Assembly (NCBI RefSeq): GCF_003344885.1
Contig: NZ_CP031155.1
Location: 2,311,327-2,375,326 of the forward strand
Origin: Altererythrobacter sp. ZODW24
Lineage (GTDB): Bacteria; Pseudomonadota; Alphaproteobacteria; Sphingomonadales; Sphingomonadaceae
Length of the DNA: 64,000 nucleotides
Direction of reading: 5' to 3'
Shown here: positions 8,535 to 17,950 of the stretch, one piece after another
Layout of the letters: the number at the start of each line of letters is the position of its first letter
How positions within the stretch are numbered: position 1 is the first letter of the stretch
The notes under the pieces: model-generated
What the model saw: only the letters and a program-made list of their open reading frames with translations
What the model was told of the DNA's origin: nothing
Database searches by the model: none
Program-made: the position numbers and the translations under genes

Positions 8535-10088
8535 ATGCAAGCACCTGATCGCAGACCTTTCCGGCTTAATGACAGCGGCGCTGTCGCTGCATCATATGCG
8601 CTTGCGCTTCCGGCTCTGATTGCGGTCGCTGCTTACGGCATGGACTATGCCCGTATGGCCGGCATGGATTCCGAGCTTCAGAACGGCGCTGATCAGGCCG
8701 CGCTTGCGGGCGCTAGCCAGCTTAACAAGAAATCTGGCGCCTGTTCGCGGGCCGCCAATGCTGCGGTTAGCTTGGTTGCTAACGAATCCCTGTTGGGCAG
8801 TGGAGCCAATGCGGTCACCATCCCGCTTGAGACTTCCTGCGATGCGGTGGGCCAAGTGCGATTCTATCAGGATAAGGCCAAGGCTACGCCAGCGACGAGC
8901 GACGCAAATGCGCGCTTTATTGAGGTGCAGGTCAACGCAAAGACGGTCGATTACGCGCTATTTCCGGTCATCGGGCTGGTAAGCTCGGGCAACATGGATG
9001 CGGCAGCATTTGCGGGCCTAGGATCAGCCATCTGCAAGCAACCGCCGGTGATGATGTGCAATCCGAATGAAACCGCCGATCCAAATTTCACCACACCAAA
9101 CTATGTTGGCACTGGCATCCGTCTGATCGCGAATGACGGCGGCGGCACATATGGCCAGGGCGTGTTCGGTTACATCGAAACGGATGCAGGCAGCGGCGCA
9201 AACGTTACGAAGGAACTCATTGGCCGTGAGGAAGTGCCGGGTGAATGCGTGTCAGCCGACGAGGGAGCCGACATGAGGCCTGGGTTGTCGGTAACGGTCA
9301 TGGACTATTTGAACACACGGTTTGATATCTATGCCAACGGCCTAAGTCCCGCTTGCACCGAGGCAACATGCCCACCGTCAGCCAATGCGAAAACCGATCT
9401 ACTTAAGGGACCCGGCACCCAGTGCAGCATCGGCAACGGCAACGGGACGAATGGGTGGCGCGTTCCGGTTGCTCCATACAGACCAACCTCGGCCGTCAAT
9501 CCGCTAACAGCCGCCGAGGCGGCGGCGCTATCGCCCATGGGTTATCCGCGCGACATCTGTCACGCCGTCAGCGTCACGGGATCATGTATTCGCGATAAGA
9601 TTGGAGATGGCAACTGGGACCGGAACGCCTACTTCACCAGCAACACGGCGAATTGGCCTACCGTACCGAACTACTCCTCAACCTTCGGAACGACTACGCC
9701 AACGCGCTATCAAGTTTACCGGCATGAATATGCGAACGCAAAACTGGCTTCCCAAACAGATGTGAGTGGCCCTCTTGTTGCTCGAAGCGCACCGATATGC
9801 GGAGCGCCCGGTGTCCCGCCCAATGGCACTCAAATTGACCGACGCGTTCTAAGTGTAGCCGTTATCAATTGCACAGCGGAAAATGTTGGGTCGAGCACAA
9901 CCGATGCGACGATTCAGAAATTCGTTGACGTATTTCTCGTCGAACCTTCGACAAACCGCGGTAATGGCGGCAGTCAAGTAACCGAAAAGAGCGACGTATA
10001 TGTCGAGGTAATCGGTGAAACTACTCTCGGCGGCGGCTCAAACGCAGGACAGAACATCCGCAAAGATGTTCCGTACCTCGTCGAATGA
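8535..10088 (+). CDS. tadG: TadG-like minor pilin/pseudopilin with large extracytoplasmic domain
   Basis: 517 residues. The N-terminus (residues 8-45: FRLNDSGAVAASYALALPAL, then a hydrophobic helix) is the TadE/TadG pattern, followed by the GADQAALAGAS signature of Tad-domain proteins. The large, Cys-containing C-terminal part (about 160-515) has no family I recognise; its many cysteines suggest disulfides in the periplasm. ATG 8535 is preceded by GAGGGGA. Overlaps the next tad gene by 4 bases, so translation is probably coupled. Confidence 0.88.
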   Translation: MQAPDRRPFRLNDSGAVAASYALALPALIAVAAYGMDYARMAGMDSELQNGADQAALAGASQLNKKSGACSRAANAAVSLVANESLLGSGANAVTIPLETSCDAVGQVRFYQDKAKATPATSDANARFIEVQVNAKTVDYALFPVIGLVSSGNMDAAAFAGLGSAICKQPPVMMCNPNETADPNFTTPNYVGTGIRLIANDGGGTYGQGVFGYIETDAGSGANVTKELIGREEVPGECVSADEGADMRPGLSVTVMDYLNTRFDIYANGLSPACTEATCPPSANAKTDLLKGPGTQCSIGNGNGTNGWRVPVAPYRPTSAVNPLTAAEAAALSPMGYPRDICHAVSVTGSCIRDKIGDGNWDRNAYFTSNTANWPTVPNYSSTFGTTTPTRYQVYRHEYANAKLASQTDVSGPLVARSAPICGAPGVPPNGTQIDRRVLSVAVINCTAENVGSSTTDATIQKFVDVFLVEPSTNRGNGGSQVTEKSDVYVEVIGETTLGGGSNAGQNIRKDVPYLVE

Positions 10089-10573
10089 TGCACCCGGGGA
10101 AACTTCTATTCTGGCGCAACCAAAAAGGCGCAGCAGCCGTTGAAATGGCACTGGTGATGCCCCTGCTTCTGGCGATCATGTTCGGCGGTTTTGAGGCCGG
10201 TCACTATTTCTACAACGAGCAGAAAATCGTGAAGGCTGTGCGTGATGGCGCACGCTTCGCGGGACGCTTGCCCTATTCCGACTACACTTGCTCGGGAACA
10301 ACACGCGCTGGCGATATTCAGGAAATCACGCGGACCGGCAGGCTAACCGGCGGAGCGCCTTTGATCAGCGGCTGGACCAATGATGAAATTACCGTGACCG
10401 TCGCCTGTGACGCGGCCGCGACGGACGGGATTTTCGCACCCCTTGCTGGAGGGGCGCGAATTGTGACCGTGTCAGCAACGGCGGACTATCCTTCACTGTT
10501 CGACACGCTCGGCTTCATTGATTCCTCTTCGTCGGTCAATGCCAGCGCGCAAGCTGTGGTGATGGGCATATGA
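10085..10573 (+). CDS. tadE: TadE-family minor pseudopilin
   Basis: 162 residues. Begins with a short basic leader and NQKGAAAVEMALVMPLLLAI, the TadE motif with conserved Glu at the start of the hydrophobic helix, then VRDGARFAGRLP. The rest is a small beta-rich extracytoplasmic domain containing two cysteines. TadE and TadF are processed by the locus prepilin peptidase and are needed for pilus assembly. ATG overlaps the tadG stop; an ATG one codon later is also possible. Confidence 0.9.
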   Translation: MMHPGKLLFWRNQKGAAAVEMALVMPLLLAIMFGGFEAGHYFYNEQKIVKAVRDGARFAGRLPYSDYTCSGTTRAGDIQEITRTGRLTGGAPLISGWTNDEITVTVACDAAATDGIFAPLAGGARIVTVSATADYPSLFDTLGFIDSSSSVNASAQAVVMGI

Positions 10574-11172
10574 ACGCGCTCAAGAACTTCATCCGCAACG
10601 ATTCAGGCGGTCCGGCTGCAGAGTTTGCACTGGTCCTGCCGATCTTCATCATTTTCTTTATCGGGATCATCGATGTCGGGCTGTATGCTTGGACGATCAA
10701 CCGGGCGGAAAAGGCCACACAAGTTGGCGCGCGCCATGCGGTTGTGACTGATATGGTTGCCTCGGGCCTCGCCAATTACAAGTTCGCAACGGACGGCGGG
10801 ATCCCGCAAGGGACGACCGTGCCACAAAGCGCTTTCGGCGGTGTGTCCTGCACCAGTGCCGGTTGCACTTGCACCGCCACTTGCAGTTTCCCGACAACAT
10901 CGAACGGCGCGGCCTTTACGGGCATTGTAACCCGGATGGGGCAAATCCTGAACGATATCGAACCGGCCAATGTGCAGGTCGATTACAGCTGGTCCGGCCT
11001 TGGATTCGCTGGCGATCCCAATGGGCCGGACGTTGCGCCGATCGTGACCGTGACGCTCCAAAACCAGACATTCACACCGCTCCTGTTCCAACTGTTCGGC
11101 GGTACAGTCACTCTTCCGACTTTGTCATATTCGCTCACCAGCGAAGATGGCGAAGGCACGTTTGCGAACTGA
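10570..11172 (+). CDS. tadF: TadF/TadE-family minor pseudopilin
   Basis: 200 residues. N-terminus NDSGGPAAEFALVLPIFIIF followed by a strong hydrophobic helix (about 16-40) and RAEKATQVGARHAV, the TadE-like pattern. A Cys-rich stretch around residues 95-108 (CTSAGCTCTATC) suggests a disulfide-bonded loop. Start codon overlaps the stop of the preceding tadE (ATGA). Confidence 0.88.
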   Translation: MNALKNFIRNDSGGPAAEFALVLPIFIIFFIGIIDVGLYAWTINRAEKATQVGARHAVVTDMVASGLANYKFATDGGIPQGTTVPQSAFGGVSCTSAGCTCTATCSFPTTSNGAAFTGIVTRMGQILNDIEPANVQVDYSWSGLGFAGDPNGPDVAPIVTVTLQNQTFTPLLFQLFGGTVTLPTLSYSLTSEDGEGTFAN

Positions 11173-11179
11173 AATCATA

Positions 11180-12361
11180 ATGGGCCGGGTAGAAGATATC
11201 ATCGAACTGTCGTCAGACCGCGAATTGAACATGACCGCCCGCGTGGCTTTGTGTGCCGAGGCAAAGCATCTGGAAACCGTTGCCGGATTGTCGGATGACA
11301 TCCAGCTGGTCGAGCTGATGCTGGCCGAAGACCCGCCCGAAGCCATCGCCAATGTCTCACAGATCATGATCCTGCAGGTCGATCCGGCGCTGCCGATGTC
11401 GATTGCCCGGATCGAGCGGCTGAAAAACCAATATCCCTATATGCATATTGTCGCCGGCCTGCCCGATGTGGACATGCGCACGACGCGCAAGATGATCCGG
11501 CTGGGCATCGAAGATGTCGTGCGAATTCCCTTCGATAATGACGAAGTGATGACCTGCGTTCTGGACGTGGCGACGCGGATTGACGCAAGCAAGGTCGATG
11601 TTGCGCTGGCTCCCGTCGTTGCAGTGATGAAGAGCGTTGGCGGCTGCGGAGCCTCCACAGTCGCGACCCATCTCGCAGGCGCCTTTGCCCGGCATTTGCA
11701 CGAAGAAATGTCCGTCTGCGTGATCGATCTCGACCTACAAATGGGCAATGTCGCGCCATTCTTGGGAGCGCGCCCAAGGTTGACCTTACAGGATTTGATC
11801 GAAGCGGATTCGCGGCTCGATGACGAGCTGCTGAACTCAGTCATCGTGCATAGCGACAGCGGCGTGGATGTGATCTCTGCGCCCGCCGACATCATTCCGA
11901 TCGAAGGCATCGATGCGACGAAGTTGGGGCATATTCTCACGCTAGTTCGCCAGAATTACGACATGGTCGTGCTCGATCTGCCCGCCGATCTGACCAATTG
12001 GGCCTTGGCCACAGTGGTGGAGGCTGACCTCACGATTGTGCTGGCACAGCTCGACCTCGCCAGCCTGAACCAGACGAAGCGCCGCCTCCGCCTGCTCGCA
12101 TCCATGGGATATGAGAAGCAGTCGATTGAGGTCGTGCTGAACAAGACCGGCCGCAAGATGTTCGGTTCGATCGACACGGACGATGCCGAGCGAGCGCTTG
12201 GCCATGACATCACTTTCAAGCTCGGCCGCGAGACTGAATTGCTGTCCGATGCCCAGTCCCAAGGGATGCTGGTTTGGGATGTGAATGCCCGAGGCAAGCT
12301 GGGCAAAGAATTCGCCGCGCTGGCCTCACATATCGCTGAAAAGGTCCTGCCCGATGAATAA
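11180..12361 (+). CDS. cpaE: Tad pilus localisation ATPase CpaE/TadZ
   Basis: About 393 residues. Receiver-like N-terminal domain (about 15-130) followed by a MinD/ParA-type ATPase domain with a modified P-loop KSVGGCGASTVATHLA near residue 150 and VIDLDLQMGNVAPFLG as Walker A'/switch region. TadZ/CpaE places the pilus machine at the cell pole. ATG 11180 follows the tadF stop; an in-frame ATG at 11147 inside tadF would add 11 residues, and neither has a clear ribosome site. It overlaps cpaF at the 3' end. Confidence 0.92.
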   Translation: MGRVEDIIELSSDRELNMTARVALCAEAKHLETVAGLSDDIQLVELMLAEDPPEAIANVSQIMILQVDPALPMSIARIERLKNQYPYMHIVAGLPDVDMRTTRKMIRLGIEDVVRIPFDNDEVMTCVLDVATRIDASKVDVALAPVVAVMKSVGGCGASTVATHLAGAFARHLHEEMSVCVIDLDLQMGNVAPFLGARPRLTLQDLIEADSRLDDELLNSVIVHSDSGVDVISAPADIIPIEGIDATKLGHILTLVRQNYDMVVLDLPADLTNWALATVVEADLTIVLAQLDLASLNQTKRRLRLLASMGYEKQSIEVVLNKTGRKMFGSIDTDDAERALGHDITFKLGRETELLSDAQSQGMLVWDVNARGKLGKEFAALASHIAEKVLPDE

Positions 12362-13748
12362 GATCTGGAATCTCAACATCGGTAGCGGCCCGGACGGGTC
12401 AGGCTCAAAGGGGCTCGACGAAACCGCCCATGCCGAGGCACAAGCTCTGCTTAATCTGCATGCGGACGAAAAAACCAATAAGCTGCTCGATCTGAAGGTC
12501 GCCATTCACGGCGCCCTGCTGGAAAAGCTCAACCTGTCGGTCCTCGACAAGCTGACGCACGAACAGATCATCGCCGAGATTTCAGCCATCGTGCCCGAGT
12601 TGTTGCTAGAGTTCGACAAGCCACTGAATCGCGAAGAACGCGCCAACCTGGTGCGCGAAGTTCTCGACGAGTTGCTGGGCCTTGGTCCGTTAGAGCCGCT
12701 GCTTAAAGACGAGACGATCACCGATATTCTGGTCAATGGCGCGCTGTCCGTATTCGTCGAGCGTAACGGCGTGCTGGAAGCGGTCGACACTCGTTTTCAG
12801 GACGAGAAGCATTTGCTGCGGATCATCCAGAAGATCGTGAGCGCAGTCGGGCGGCGGATCGACGAATCTTCGCCGTTTGTGGATGCCCGACTTTCCGATG
12901 GTTCGCGTGTGAATGCGATCATCAGCCCGCTGGCGCTGGATGGTTCGCTGCTGTCCATTCGTAAGTTCGCCAAGATCCCGATCAGCATGCAGAAGATGAT
13001 CGATATCGGCAGTGTGCCGCCGCAAGTGGCGCAAGTGCTCGAAGCTGTGGTCATGTCACGGCGCAATGTGCTGATTTCTGGCGGTACCGGCTCGGGTAAG
13101 ACGACTCTGCTCAACGCATTGTCATCCTATATCGACGAGCGCGAACGGATCGTGACGATCGAGGATAGCGCCGAGCTGCAACTGCAACAGTCGCACACAG
13201 CACGGCTCGAAACCCGCCCGCCCAATATCGAAGGTAAGGGCGAAGTGACCCAGCGCGATCTGGTGAAGAACGCCCTGCGTATGCGTCCTGACCGGATTAT
13301 CGTGGGTGAGGTTCGCGCCGGTGAGGCGTTCGACATGCTTCAAGCCATGAATACCGGCCATGATGGATCGATGACCACCGTCCACGCCAACACGCCGCGC
13401 GATGCGTTGTCCCGTGTCGAGCAGATGATCGGCATGAGCGGGATCGACATCACGTCCAAATCAGCCCGCAACCAGATCGCTTCGGCTGTGCACGTAGTGA
13501 TCCAGATCGGCCGCCTTTCGGATGGTCGCCGCAAAATCTTCAGCGTCTCCGAGCTAACCGGCATGGAAGGCGAAACCATCACGATGCAGGAAATCTTCCG
13601 CTTCAAGCAAGAAGGCGTCGATGATGACCGCATGGTTCGCGGCCATTTCGAGGCGACCGGTGTGCGGCCCAAGTTCCTAGCCGATGCAGAAGCTTACGGG
13701 ATCGACGTTCCGTCGGAGCTGTTCCGTCCGGACTTCAGGATCGGATAG
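12354..13748 (+). CDS. cpaF: Tad pilus assembly/secretion ATPase CpaF/TadA
   Basis: 464 residues, a hexameric secretion ATPase of the VirB11/GspE type that powers pilin assembly from the cytoplasmic face. Walker [13 protein letters not shown] at about 243-254, Asp/Glu-box EDSAELQL, Walker B region [16 protein letters not shown] and the His-box [13 protein letters not shown] are all visible. The start at 12354 overlaps the cpaE stop; the longer frame from 12285 reads through cpaE and is not needed. Confidence 0.96.
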   Translation: MNKIWNLNIGSGPDGSGSKGLDETAHAEAQALLNLHADEKTNKLLDLKVAIHGALLEKLNLSVLDKLTHEQIIAEISAIVPELLLEFDKPLNREERANLVREVLDELLGLGPLEPLLKDETITDILVNGALSVFVERNGVLEAVDTRFQDEKHLLRIIQKIVSAVGRRIDESSPFVDARLSDGSRVNAIISPLALDGSLLSIRKFAKIPISMQKMIDIGSVPPQVAQVLEAVVMSRRNVLISGGTGSGKTTLLNALSSYIDERERIVTIEDSAELQLQQSHTARLETRPPNIEGKGEVTQRDLVKNALRMRPDRIIVGEVRAGEAFDMLQAMNTGHDGSMTTVHANTPRDALSRVEQMIGMSGIDITSKSARNQIASAVHVVIQIGRLSDGRRKIFSVSELTGMEGETITMQEIFRFKQEGVDDDRMVRGHFEATGVRPKFLADAEAYGIDVPSELFRPDFRIG

Positions 13749-13751
13749 GCC

Positions 13752-14753
13752 GTGCCAGATATTGTCTTCCGCGTATTTGTCTTGCTGGTGATTTTCGCCG
13801 CAGTGTTCCTGTTGGTCCAGCTGGGACTGCGCTTGTTCGCCGCCGATCGTTCAAAGCGAAAGGCAGTCAACTACCGGCTTAAGCTGATCCGCGAAGGGGC
13901 ATCGCGAGAAGCCGTGATGGGCGCTCTGCGCAAAAACCAGCCGCAAGCCTATGCTGGCCTGCCACCAATTATCGGCGGCGCAATGCGGAGTTTCCAGCGC
14001 ACGGTGTTTGCTTCGGGTCTGCCGTTCACGCCGATGCAGATATTCCTCGCCATGGCGACGGGCTTTGCGATTGTATTCACGCTGGCGGTCGCTCTGACCT
14101 ACGCTTCTGGTTTCACGCTTACCTTCGGCTCGATCCAACTGTTGTTGATCTTTGCCATCGCAGTTAGCATCGGGATTCCGCTGCTAGTGCTGCGCTTCAA
14201 AGCAAACTCAATGCGCAAAGCTATCGAACGGCAATTTCCAGTAGCCGTCGACATATTCGTCCGCGCCCTGCGTTCGGGCCATCCTATCGCTTCGGCAATT
14301 GAACTGCTGACCACGGAAATGGAAGACCCGATTGGTTCGGAGTTCGGTCTCGTTAATGATGAGGTGACCTTCGGCGCCGATCTGACCACGGCATTGGCCG
14401 CGATGGCTGACCGCTGGGACCTTGAAGATATGCGGATGTTCGTGGTGTCGCTGTCGGTTCAGTCCGAAACGGGCGGTAATCTGGCTGAAATCCTCGAGAA
14501 TCTGTCCACCGTGATCCGCGCCCGCGCGCAGATGTATATGAAGGTCCGCGCGCTCAGTTCCGAAGGCCGCATGACTGGCTGGATGCTTTCGGTGCTCCCG
14601 ATATTTGCGTTTGTTTCGGTATTCCTCGGCAGCCCCGACTTCTATCTCGAAGTGGCGGATGACTTTATCTTCATCACTGGGGCAATCGGCCTCATCGTCC
14701 TGTATTTCATCGGCGTCTTCACGATCCGCAGAATGATAGATTTGAAGGTCTGA
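13752..14753 (+). CDS. tadB: Tad inner-membrane platform protein TadB
   Basis: 333 residues, starts with GTG at 13752, 3 bp after cpaF. T2SS-F/GspF-like domain: an N-terminal membrane helix, two helices around 95-155, the cytoplasmic region FVRALRSGHPIASAIELL, and two C-terminal helices. TadB and TadC together form the inner-membrane platform that couples the ATPase to pilin extraction. Confidence 0.93.
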   Translation: MPDIVFRVFVLLVIFAAVFLLVQLGLRLFAADRSKRKAVNYRLKLIREGASREAVMGALRKNQPQAYAGLPPIIGGAMRSFQRTVFASGLPFTPMQIFLAMATGFAIVFTLAVALTYASGFTLTFGSIQLLLIFAIAVSIGIPLLVLRFKANSMRKAIERQFPVAVDIFVRALRSGHPIASAIELLTTEMEDPIGSEFGLVNDEVTFGADLTTALAAMADRWDLEDMRMFVVSLSVQSETGGNLAEILENLSTVIRARAQMYMKVRALSSEGRMTGWMLSVLPIFAFVSVFLGSPDFYLEVADDFIFITGAIGLIVLYFIGVFTIRRMIDLKV

Positions 14754-14754
14754 T

Positions 14755-15720
14755 ATGCTAGATCTAATCACCAGCACTGCCACCTTCCGGCTCATAGTCC
14801 TTACGGGATTGTTCCTGATCGTCGTGTCAGTCGCCTACTATGCGATCACTGGCGGCGATCGTCGTGCGCGTTTGGCGAGGGGTATCAAAGACATCGAAGA
14901 TTCCGGCGCGAGCACGACCAGCGCGCTTGCCGGGCGAGAGAAAGAAAGCACCTGGACTCGGGTTGCAGACCGGGTTGAGAAAGCTGGCCTCAGCCTCAAA
15001 GACAGCAATTATGACGAGCTTCAGCTGAAGCTGCGGGCGGCAGGTTACACGTCGAAGTCCGCGCCGCGAGTCTATACTCTTGTTCGTCTGATCTTGGTTT
15101 TTGTCCTGCCGGGCTGGTATCTACTGATCGCCTCAATGGGCGACGAGCCGCCTTCAGGAGTAAGAATCTACCTGATCTGTTCGGCTCTCGCGCTGGCAGG
15201 CTTGTATATTCCCAATCTGTTTATCCGCGCGAAGGCGGATCGCCGGCGGGAAGAGATCATCAATGGTTTCCCCGATTGCCTCGATTTGCTGCTGGTTTGC
15301 GTCGAAGCTGGCCTCGGTCTCGAAGCGGCGCTGGGCCGAGTTGGGCGCGAGATGATCGGTAGCCACAAGCTGATTGCCGAATTGCTGGTCGAGACCACTT
15401 ACCGCTTGCGTGCCGGCGCCGCGCGCGAAGACGCGCTGCATCACCTCAGTGATAGTGCGGGTGTGGATGAAATCCGTTCTTTCGCCACGCTACTTATCCA
15501 GTCTGACAAGCTGGGAACCAGCATCTCGCAAACGCTTCGGGTGTATGCCGGTGAGATGCGTGAAGCACGTCGCCTGCGTGCAGAAGAAAAGGCCCACCGG
15601 CTACCGGTTTTGATCTCGATCCCGCTGGTGGCTTGCATGTTGCCGACAATGATCGGCGTTTTGGCCCTGCCGGCCATCGTTCGTTACGTTCGTGAAGTCT
15701 CGCCCGCCATGGGTGGATAG
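14755..15720 (+). CDS. tadC: Tad inner-membrane platform protein TadC
   Basis: 321 residues, GspF-like. The characteristic INGFPDCLDLLLVCVEAGLG segment (about 173-192) starts the cytoplasmic helical domain, flanked by membrane helices near residues 8-28, 100-145 and 285-310. The ATG follows the tadB stop after 1 bp. Partner of TadB. Confidence 0.93.
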   Translation: MLDLITSTATFRLIVLTGLFLIVVSVAYYAITGGDRRARLARGIKDIEDSGASTTSALAGREKESTWTRVADRVEKAGLSLKDSNYDELQLKLRAAGYTSKSAPRVYTLVRLILVFVLPGWYLLIASMGDEPPSGVRIYLICSALALAGLYIPNLFIRAKADRRREEIINGFPDCLDLLLVCVEAGLGLEAALGRVGREMIGSHKLIAELLVETTYRLRAGAAREDALHHLSDSAGVDEIRSFATLLIQSDKLGTSISQTLRVYAGEMREARRLRAEEKAHRLPVLISIPLVACMLPTMIGVLALPAIVRYVREVSPAMGG

Positions 15721-15738
15721 AGTCATGAGGATACTACC

Positions 15739-16533
15739 ATGAAGAAATCACTCCAAACCTTAGTCTGCGCCACGGCGCTCATCAGTCTGTCGGGCTGTCA
15801 GGGTTTCCTCGGCAGTATCGGGCTCGCCAAGCGAAGTGATGCGCCGGTGAATGTGCGTGATGCCTTCGGCCAAACGGAACTCGCCGCGGCCCGCGCCGCG
15901 CTTAAGGACGGCCGCGTCGCTGCCGCCATCAAGCAGTTTCGGCTCGCAGCGATCAATTCGGAAACACGCGGCGACGCATTCAATGGTCTGGGTGTATCCT
16001 ACGCCAAGCTGGGCCGAGGCGATCTGGCGGAACGCTATTTCCAGGAAGCTCTGATGGAGGCCCCTGAAAGCCTGCGCTACCTTGCCAATCTTGAACGCTT
16101 TTATGGCAGTGAATTGGGCAAAACCCACGTGGCCCGCCGCGAAGCGCAAGCTCTGCTGGCAAGCGCACAGGCCAAACAGCAGGCTACTCAGGTAACGGTC
16201 GCGCCCGCCCCGACCAAAGCAAGCCAGCGCGGCGCGACTTTCGTCAACACGTCTGTTCGCGCACCCAAGCCTTCTGTGTCGGATAGCGGGTTCCTAACGG
16301 ACCCAGCGCCGCGCCGCATGGCCCGCAACGAACTATTTGTCTCCAGCCGCCCGCAAGCAGAGATGCAGCGCCGCGTTGGTCCCGTCACAGTCGCAACGCG
16401 CACAAGGGTCAAGGCTGCAACCTATCCGGCGCGAGTGGCTCTGCCGACCGTCGCATCGCGCAATGTGAAGGCCAAGACTACGACCTATCCCGTGCGGGTT
16501 GAATTGGACGAGGCGAAGACTGAAACGCGATGA
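15739..16533 (+). CDS. tadD: TadD-like TPR lipoprotein
   Basis: 264 residues. Lipoprotein signal ends LSGC (Cys20). Two TPR-like repeats lie at about 45-125 (AARAALKDGRVAAAIKQFRL, then GVSYAKLGRGDLAERYFQEA). The C-terminal half is basic, low-complexity and looks disordered, with repeated TYPxRV motifs. TadD is a periplasm-facing lipoprotein thought to help secretin assembly. Overlaps the peptidase start by 4 bases. Confidence 0.85.
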   Translation: MKKSLQTLVCATALISLSGCQGFLGSIGLAKRSDAPVNVRDAFGQTELAAARAALKDGRVAAAIKQFRLAAINSETRGDAFNGLGVSYAKLGRGDLAERYFQEALMEAPESLRYLANLERFYGSELGKTHVARREAQALLASAQAKQQATQVTVAPAPTKASQRGATFVNTSVRAPKPSVSDSGFLTDPAPRRMARNELFVSSRPQAEMQRRVGPVTVATRTRVKAATYPARVALPTVASRNVKAKTTTYPVRVELDEAKTETR

Positions 16534-17012
16534 TCACTGCAATGTTGCCGCCCATTTCTGCGGCAGTACTTGGGATTCTCTGCGTGACCGCAGGGTTCCT
16601 TGATGTGCGGGATCGACGACTGCCCAACTGGCTTTGTGTTCTGACGGCAGCGCTCGGCTTGATAGCTATCGCCATTCTCCTATCGCCCTATTCCGCACTA
16701 CTGGCGGCGGCGCATGGTTTGGCTGCGCTAATCATAGGCATGGTGCTGTTTCAATTCGGAGTGTTCGGCGGCGGCGACGCAAAGTTTTACGCTGGAATCG
16801 CCTGCTGGTTCCCCCTGTCTCAGGGAATGCTATTGCTAGCCCTGACTTCGTTCTTTGCGCTGCTGTTCGTAGCGTTCTGGTTCGCTGTTTCATATAAGAA
16901 ACGCGATTCAGAAACCCAAGCGTCCGCAAAAAAGACAATGCTGCCATTTGGTGTACCAATTGCCGCGGCAGGCTTCTCCGGCTTTTGCATGTCGCCGATC
17001 ATCACGTTTTAA
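16530..17012 (+). CDS. cpaA: Prepilin peptidase CpaA/TadV (A24 family)
   Basis: 160 residues, polytopic. The two catalytic aspartates of A24 aspartic peptidases are visible: D25 in FLDVRDRRLPN and D83 in GGGDAKFY. There is no N-terminal methylase/zinc domain, as usual for the short Tad-type enzyme. It should process the two Flp pilins and the TadE/F/G pseudopilins. Last gene of the locus; no strong terminator follows, only a 6-bp hairpin AGCGGA-GACT-TCCGCT near 17033. Confidence 0.93.
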   Translation: MITAMLPPISAAVLGILCVTAGFLDVRDRRLPNWLCVLTAALGLIAIAILLSPYSALLAAAHGLAALIIGMVLFQFGVFGGGDAKFYAGIACWFPLSQGMLLLALTSFFALLFVAFWFAVSYKKRDSETQASAKKTMLPFGVPIAAAGFSGFCMSPIITF

Positions 17013-17121
17013 CCGCTAAGACTGATCAGCAAGCGGAGACTTCCGCTAGTGTTGTGGTAACTGCCCGCTTGGGCTGTTTCTCTAATGCGTGCCGAGATAT
17101 CTTGAGCCCGAAAACGAGAGG

Positions 17122-17385
17122 TCAGGCGTTGGCCGGCTGCTTGTTGAGGCGTTCGCTGGTGTATTTGTTGATCTTCTTCGCTGCAATCAGCGGCACAATG
17201 ACCGATAATGCGATTCCGCCAAGCGAACACAGGCCAATCCATATCGCCGTCAACGTACCGCCCGATTGGTAAATTCCATAAAGCACAGGACCGGCAAGGA
17301 TCATCCCGCGAATCTCGTTCACCGCGATCAGAGCACCACCTGCTTTTAGCAGCCCATTAATCAGGAAGGCGGAAGTGTTTGTCAT
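17122..17385 (-). CDS. Small two-helix membrane protein, unknown function
   Basis: 87 residues with two or three hydrophobic stretches (about 8-38 and 45-68) and a basic C-terminus KKINKYTSERLNKQ. I do not recognise a family. It stands alone, convergent with the Tad locus. Codon use looks normal for the window, so it is probably expressed. Confidence 0.6.
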   Translation of the reverse strand: MTNTSAFLINGLLKAGGALIAVNEIRGMILAGPVLYGIYQSGGTLTAIWIGLCSLGGIALSVIVPLIAAKKINKYTSERLNKQPANA

Positions 17386-17637
17386 GCGTTTTTGTTACGG
17401 GATAAGTCTTACGATCCCGTTGACGAACGCCCCCTAATTCATGCCGCGATCGGCAATCTCGATGGCTCCGGTTCGGGCACAGCGCGATGAACTGGCTGTA
17501 GTTATTCGAGGCATTTTTACACCCGTCGCCGATGATATGATGCCGAAGGGTCTTTGACATTAGGCTTGGGGTGTTTTGCGCGCCATCACGCGAAGTGCCG
17601 CACGGCGTCGTTTCCGCGGTCGCTGTCCATTCTCTCG
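17386..17637. other. Non-coding stretch, no convincing gene
   Basis: Short frames exist on both strands but none has a ribosome site or protein-like composition. A minus-strand frame (17357-17692) runs into the dispersed repeat and is probably a chance or decayed frame. Confidence 0.4.
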
Positions 17638-17713
17638 GATGTCCGCTTCCCACCCAATTGCAGACGTTCGATAGCGTCTTGAATGTGGCCAAAAGCGGAC
17701 TGGTACGGCGATT
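17638..17713 (-). repeat. Dispersed intergenic repeat, long copy (R0)
   Basis: Read on the minus strand this aligns over about 73 bp with 55745-55817 on the plus strand. Shared blocks are AATCGCCG, CCAGTC, GCTTTTGGC, ACGCTATCGAA, GCAATTGGG and TGGGAAGCGGAC. The end forms an imperfect palindrome (GTCTGC ... GCGGAC). It is the same family as the copies at 55.8, 56.75, 58.5 and 59.2 kb. Confidence 0.75.
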
Positions 17714-17940
17714 GCCTGTTATGCTGAAAAACAGTCCCTGTTCCAGTGATTAACTCGCCTGTTATCGTCGAATTAATTCCCTGTTCCATTGAATAACAGG
17801 GAAACGCCTGTTTCACGCACTTAAGGCGCTGAAATTCAGGTAGCATTTTTGAGGAAAGTTATTGAAATAACACGAAATTGGTCTGTTTAGAGGCCAAAAT
17901 GCAGTATTTTCCCTGTTAATTCCCTAAAAACTGGGAAATC
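17714..17940. repeat. CCCTGTT-rich palindromic element
   Basis: A cluster of CCTGTT / AACAGG words in both orientations: CCTGTT at 17714, CCCTGTT at 17735, CCTGTT at 17758, a perfect 9-bp inverted repeat TTCCCTGTT (17777-17785) with AACAGGGAA (17795-17803), TTCCCTGTT at 17909-17917 and AATTCCC/GGGAAAT at 17918-17938. The region is AT-rich and non-coding, and abuts repeat R0. I recall similar CCCTGTT-rich non-coding stretches in other alphaproteobacterial genomes, but cannot verify that here. Confidence 0.65.
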
Positions 17941-17950
17941 AGCTTAGAGA

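Noticed and set aside
17586-17846. Minus-strand 86-codon frame over the repeats
   Set aside because: It spans R0 and the CCCTGTT element, both plainly non-coding repeats.
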